From assembly GCF_015679325.1 (NCBI RefSeq), contig NZ_JADPVI010000001.1, positions 868,001 through 932,000 of the forward strand: DNA of 64,000 bases, in the 5' to 3' direction. The stretch comes from Kaistella gelatinilytica. GTDB lineage: Bacteria > Bacteroidota > Bacteroidia > Flavobacteriales > Weeksellaceae. Below the pieces are notes generated by a model. It did no database searches and was not told the origin of the DNA. It worked only from the letters and a program-made list of their open reading frames with translations. Both the position numbers and the translations under genes were made by a program. This document shows positions 60,240 to 64,000 of this stretch, piece by piece; positions within the stretch are counted from its first letter, which is position 1, and each line of letters starts with the position of its first letter.

Positions 60240-61229
60240 TTAAATCTTTTCCAAATATTTGAATTTTTCCTCCTCCGAAAGAAATGAATACTCGAAAGAA
60301 TTGCGAACCAATTGTTTTACTTCCTCCAAAGATAAATCTAAAGCTTCAATGACGCTTAAATAGTTTTGAGTCAAATAACCACCAAAATAAGCGGGATCGT
60401 CTGAATTCACGGTTACTTTTAAACCTAAATCCAACATCTGTTTTAAAGGATGATTTTTGATATCATCTACATTTCTCAGTGCGGTATTTGAAAGCGGACA
60501 AACCGTTAACGCCATTTTTTCTGAAACCAATCTTTCAACCAGTTTTGGATCTGTCAGACAATTATTTCCATGATCGATCCTGGCAACCTTTAATAAATCT
60601 AAAGCTTCCCAAATATACTCGGCTGGACCTTCTTCTCCGGCATGGGCAACAGGAATATAGCCTTCTTCAACCGAAGCTTCAAAAACTTTTTGAAATTTTG
60701 AAGGTGGATTTCCTTTTTCAGAAGAATCTAATCCAACCATTGTGATTAAATGTCTGTAAGGAAGAGACTGTTGCAATGTTTCAAAGGCATCTTCTTCCGA
60801 TAAATGACGCAAATAACTCATGATCAATAAAGACGAAATTCCATGATTTTTTTCGGCATCTTCTCTCGCACGCTGAATTCCATTAATAACTGTCGAAAAT
60901 TCCACGCCTCTTTTGGTATGTGTTTGCGGATCGAACATGATCTCTGCATGCACGATATTTTCTTCAACGCAATGCTTAAAATAAGCCATTGTGAGATCAT
61001 AAAAATCCTGCTCGTGAAGAAGAACATTTGCACCGGCATAATAAATATCCAGAAAATCTTGTAAGTTCCCAAATTGATATGCCTGTTTTACTGCTTCAAC
61101 ATTTTTATAAGGAATTTCGACCTTATTTCTTTGGGCAATTTCGAACATTAATTCAGGTTCAAAACTTCCTTCGATATGGAGATGTAATTCTGCCTTTGGA
61201 ACTTTTTTGATGTATTCTGCGACCGTCAT
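60240..61229 (-). CDS. Adenosine/adenine deaminase family protein, probably adenine deaminase
   Basis: The 329-residue protein has the ADA motifs KAELHLHIEGSFEPELM (metal-binding HxH), HAGEEGPAEYIWEAL (His and catalytic Glu), RIDHGNNCLTDP, CPLSNTALRNVDDI and VNSDDPAYFGGYL (metal-binding Asp pair). The HAGEEGPAEYIWEALDLLKV segment and the ...DDPAYFGGYL end resemble the adenine deaminase subgroup (as in Pseudomonas PA0148) more than classic adenosine deaminase. It converts adenine (or adenosine) to hypoxanthine (inosine) in purine salvage. Annotation pipelines usually call it adenosine deaminase. Confidence 0.85.
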   Translation of the reverse strand: MTVAEYIKKVPKAELHLHIEGSFEPELMFEIAQRNKVEIPYKNVEAVKQAYQFGNLQDFLDIYYAGANVLLHEQDFYDLTMAYFKHCVEENIVHAEIMFDPQTHTKRGVEFSTVINGIQRAREDAEKNHGISSLLIMSYLRHLSEEDAFETLQQSLPYRHLITMVGLDSSEKGNPPSKFQKVFEASVEEGYIPVAHAGEEGPAEYIWEALDLLKVARIDHGNNCLTDPKLVERLVSEKMALTVCPLSNTALRNVDDIKNHPLKQMLDLGLKVTVNSDDPAYFGGYLTQNYLSVIEALDLSLEEVKQLVRNSFEYSFLSEEEKFKYLEKI

Positions 61230-61272
61230 TTTTCTTAAGAATTTTTCGTAACTACTATTTTTTACGCTTCAA

Positions 61273-64000
61273 CTATTGAGTTGCTTTCATAATAGCACTC
61301 GTGATCTGCTCTTCTTTTTCTTTGGAATAAGTAGAGTCATAAGGATTCATCACGTCAAATAAATAGGTATAAAAAGGCGTGATTTTCTGCACATTCTCAG
61401 ATTGCTTGATGGCTTTTTCTTTGCCCATTGTCTGAAGATCTTTTACGAAAATATTAAACCTTTTATCAATTGGTTCAATGGATTTTACTAAGTAAGAATA
61501 TCCTTTTTCCTGCTGACCGATTTTTTTATAAGCATCTGAAACTGCACCTACAATCAGGGAATATTCCATTGGTTTTGTACGCATTTGTCTTGCCACAAAT
61601 CTTTGCTCACCCGGTGACAGACTGTTGTAATAATCATACTCCGTAAAGATTCCTTTTTTGAGTTCTTCAGCCAGTTTCAATCCTTTCTGTTCCTGCCCGG
61701 AAACGATGTAACCGTAAACAATGGAACTTAAAGATCTCGGATCATCATATTTAACAACCGGAATTTCTTTTGAAACCAAATCGAGTAATTCAACTGCTTT
61801 TGCATTTTGGCCGGAGAGCGAAAGTGCTTCTGCAGCGCGACTTACCGAACTTCTGTAGCTCACTATATTTTGCGTACAAGTTTCATCAAAATGAACTTTC
61901 AGGTCTTTGAAATTACCCCATTTATAATTTTTAATGGTTTTGTACAAGGAATTGGCATCTACTCTACCCATTTCTCCATCTTCTCTTTCATCAGTTTTAA
62001 TTGGAACCAGTCGGTAACTGAAACCATCGTACTGTAAATAATCTCCTAGATAAAAAATATTTTCAGGATCGTAAATTCCACCTGAAGAGAAATTGATCGG
62101 CCTTTTCCAGTCGAAGTTCGCTAAAATATCCAGCAGCAATAAATTGTTTTTAAACATACTGTTGCTCTTATATTCAATCGTGATCTGATCTACAACTTGT
62201 GGCAGATCTTTCGCTTCGATGGTTCCTGATTTTACCGCATTTGCTTTATTTACAGGCATTATAAATTTAGAAACCGGCAAAAAATTGAATTTCTCAAATT
62301 TTGCATCTCCAAAAAGCAGTTTCAAAATTTCGTCTTTGTCTTCTGATTTTGTTTTGATGAAATTCATGGCTTCTTTTAAAGTCATTGAATCCTGAGTCTG
62401 AAATTTTCGGAAACCAGCAAAAGTTGTTTCCGGCGCTCCCTGCTCTTTTAGGTTAGCGAAAACATTTTTCCAGTCATCTTTCGTCATCAGATAGATCTGA
62501 TCATTCGTTCCATCGCGGTAATCATCATGATTTAAAACCGACGGAACAGGCATTGAATTGTAAGTTCTGCGTTTTACCTGATCGATATTCCAGGGCGTAG
62601 AAAGCAAAGTGAAATTCACCACTTTCACATCATCCCGAAGTCCCGACGTTTCCTGCATTCCCCAAATCGGATAGGTGTCATTATCACCATAAACAAAGAG
62701 AATATCATTTTTGGGTAAAGATTTCAAGGTTGAATATGCATAATCATATGCAGTGTAGCGGTTGCTTCTGTCGTGGACATTATAATTCTGGAAACCCATC
62801 ATTAATGGAACTCCAAGAAGAAGAATTCCGGCTCCAATGTTGACCGTGTTTGATTTTACTTTTGTTTGTAGATACCAAAGCAAAGCTCCGGCTCCTAAAC
62901 CGATCCAGATCGCAAAAGCATAGAAAGATCCGACCATCGCGTAATCTCTTTCGCGAACTTCAAAAGGTTTGACACCAGTGTAAAATACAATTCCCACACT
63001 AGTCAATATAAATAAGGACAGGATCGCATAAAATCGTCCAAAATCTCTTTTCAACTGGAAGAAAAACCCGATGATCCCTAATAATAACGGCAAAAAGAAA
63101 AATGCAACGGTGCTTTCATTTTTAAATTTCGCAGGCATTTTACTCTGGTCGCCCCACATTGCGTTATCAATAAATGGAATTCCGGAAATCCAGTTTCCTT
63201 TATTATTTTCCATGTGTCCTTCGAGGTCATTTTGTCGACCTACGAAATTCCACATCAGATATCTCATAAAATAATATCCGTTTTGGAAGGTGATGAAATA
63301 ATCTAAATTTTGTGCTAAAGAAGGTCTTTGAACATTGATTAAGTTGTATTTTTTTACTTTTAAATAATCATCTGCTTTAATGGTTCCTTCTTCGTATTTT
63401 GTGCGGAGATCCTGAAATATTTTTTTCGCTTCAGGATTGTCTGCAATATCTTCATTGGCATAATTAAAGGAGAAATCCGGTGCGCCATACATCGAAATGT
63501 AATTAGCCATCACATCTTTATCTTCACTAAACATTCTCGGCATAAAACTTACATGATCCTGGCTGAAAACGTAATTGAAACGATCGCCAACTCTTCTGTA
63601 GGTACCTGATTTTTCGTCTTTCTCGTAAACGTCGCCCGTTTTTTCAGTTTTATAACTGCCGTCTTCATTTTTCTGAATTCCGTTCGCATCCAGATAAGCA
63701 GTGTAATTTTGACCATAAGAAGTCGGCCAGTCTCCATATTGCACACGGTTGTAATAATCTAACATGCCGATGGCGTTGTCAGGATTATTTAAATTCATGG
63801 GTGGATTTGCAGTTGCACGAATAGGAATTACCATCCAGCAAGAGAAACCGATCATCATATAAACAACCGATAAAATAATGGTTTGATAGATATTTTTCTT
63901 TGATCTCTTCGCATATTTAATCGCGAAGTAGCAAACTGCCACTAAAATAAGAAACGCGAATATAGTTCCGTAGTGAAATGGAAGACCAATTCCATTGACA
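61273..64000 (-). CDS. DUF2723 membrane protein (5' truncated by window)
   Basis: The frame is open from the window end at 64000 to a stop at 61273, at least 909 residues. The N-terminal part visible here has many hydrophobic segments (for example GTIFAFLILVAVCYFAIKYA, IILSVVYMMIGFSCWMVIP, VAFFFLPLLLGIIGFFF), and a GT-C glycosyltransferase-like fold is expected for DUF2723. The C-terminal third is soluble and mostly helical, with TPR-like units (LYKTIKNYKWGNFKDLKV, ALSLSGQNAKAVELLDLV). The family is common in Bacteroidota and probably transfers sugars to proteins or lipids at the membrane; the substrate is unknown. The true start lies beyond the window. Confidence 0.85.
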   Translation of the reverse strand, partial: VNGIGLPFHYGTIFAFLILVAVCYFAIKYAKRSKKNIYQTIILSVVYMMIGFSCWMVIPIRATANPPMNLNNPDNAIGMLDYYNRVQYGDWPTSYGQNYTAYLDANGIQKNEDGSYKTEKTGDVYEKDEKSGTYRRVGDRFNYVFSQDHVSFMPRMFSEDKDVMANYISMYGAPDFSFNYANEDIADNPEAKKIFQDLRTKYEEGTIKADDYLKVKKYNLINVQRPSLAQNLDYFITFQNGYYFMRYLMWNFVGRQNDLEGHMENNKGNWISGIPFIDNAMWGDQSKMPAKFKNESTVAFFFLPLLLGIIGFFFQLKRDFGRFYAILSLFILTSVGIVFYTGVKPFEVRERDYAMVGSFYAFAIWIGLGAGALLWYLQTKVKSNTVNIGAGILLLGVPLMMGFQNYNVHDRSNRYTAYDYAYSTLKSLPKNDILFVYGDNDTYPIWGMQETSGLRDDVKVVNFTLLSTPWNIDQVKRRTYNSMPVPSVLNHDDYRDGTNDQIYLMTKDDWKNVFANLKEQGAPETTFAGFRKFQTQDSMTLKEAMNFIKTKSEDKDEILKLLFGDAKFEKFNFLPVSKFIMPVNKANAVKSGTIEAKDLPQVVDQITIEYKSNSMFKNNLLLLDILANFDWKRPINFSSGGIYDPENIFYLGDYLQYDGFSYRLVPIKTDEREDGEMGRVDANSLYKTIKNYKWGNFKDLKVHFDETCTQNIVSYRSSVSRAAEALSLSGQNAKAVELLDLVSKEIPVVKYDDPRSLSSIVYGYIVSGQEQKGLKLAEELKKGIFTEYDYYNSLSPGEQRFVARQMRTKPMEYSLIVGAVSDAYKKIGQQEKGYSYLVKSIEPIDKRFNIFVKDLQTMGKEKAIKQSENVQKITPFYTYLFDVMNPYDSTYSKEKEEQITSAIMKATQ

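Overview
The window is chromosomal DNA from a member of the Bacteroidota, class Flavobacteriia, most likely a Chryseobacterium-like Weeksellaceae. The evidence is the strong AT bias, the Bacteroidota -7 promoter element TAnnTTTG in front of many genes, a metallopeptidase with a type IX secretion (T9SS) sorting domain, a TonB-dependent receptor with a carboxypeptidase-like plug domain, lipoproteins, and housekeeping proteins of flavobacterial type. No rRNA, tRNA, CRISPR array, prophage or transposase was seen. Most of the window is ordinary core genome.

Layout. 0-10 kb: the end of an FKBP gene, a probable small RNA, a voltage-gated potassium channel, a Nif3-like protein with a coiled-coil partner, an aspartate aminotransferase, rsmG, an AddB-like nuclease and an acyl-CoA dehydrogenase. 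10-24 kb: a NUDIX-type regulator, a lipoprotein, a PLD-fold protein, an S9 glutamyl peptidase, DoxX, era, a map/methyltransferase/SGNH operon, a small HAD hydrolase, an acyl-ACP desaturase, a tiny ORF unit and a large secreted protein of unknown function. 24-35 kb: three NarL/LuxR-type two-component systems, with gpmI, a GNAT enzyme and a zinc-less sirtuin between them. 35-46 kb: a YggS-type PLP protein, a sigma-54 activator without an HTH, a MATE exporter, a TetR-TolC-MFP-RND efflux operon and holB. 46-64 kb: an outer-membrane protein with lptC, anmK, a GNAT-nitrilase fusion, a RelE/ParE toxin-antitoxin pair, a TonB receptor, kdsA, a hicAB pair whose toxin gene carries a stop codon, a T9SS metallopeptidase, an adenine/adenosine deaminase, and a DUF2723 membrane protein that runs off the end.

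Most notable is a small putative regulon. A box of about 14 bp, GGGTGnTTnnCACGS, occurs three times (260-273, 32194-32207, 34777-34790), always intergenic. Each copy lies exactly 23 nt upstream of, and in the same orientation to, a perfect TAnnTTTG element. One promoter drives a four-gene operon (unknown soluble protein, 7-TM protein, histidine kinase, LuxR-type regulator). The other two drive short, terminator-ended, apparently non-coding transcripts: one directly behind the operon and one at 310-459. The simplest reading is an autoregulated two-component system that also switches on at least two small RNAs. Both RNAs carry a CACAAATRAT element, and so does a third short unit near 21.8 kb. 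Box, spacing and terminators are visible in the sequence; the regulatory link is inference.
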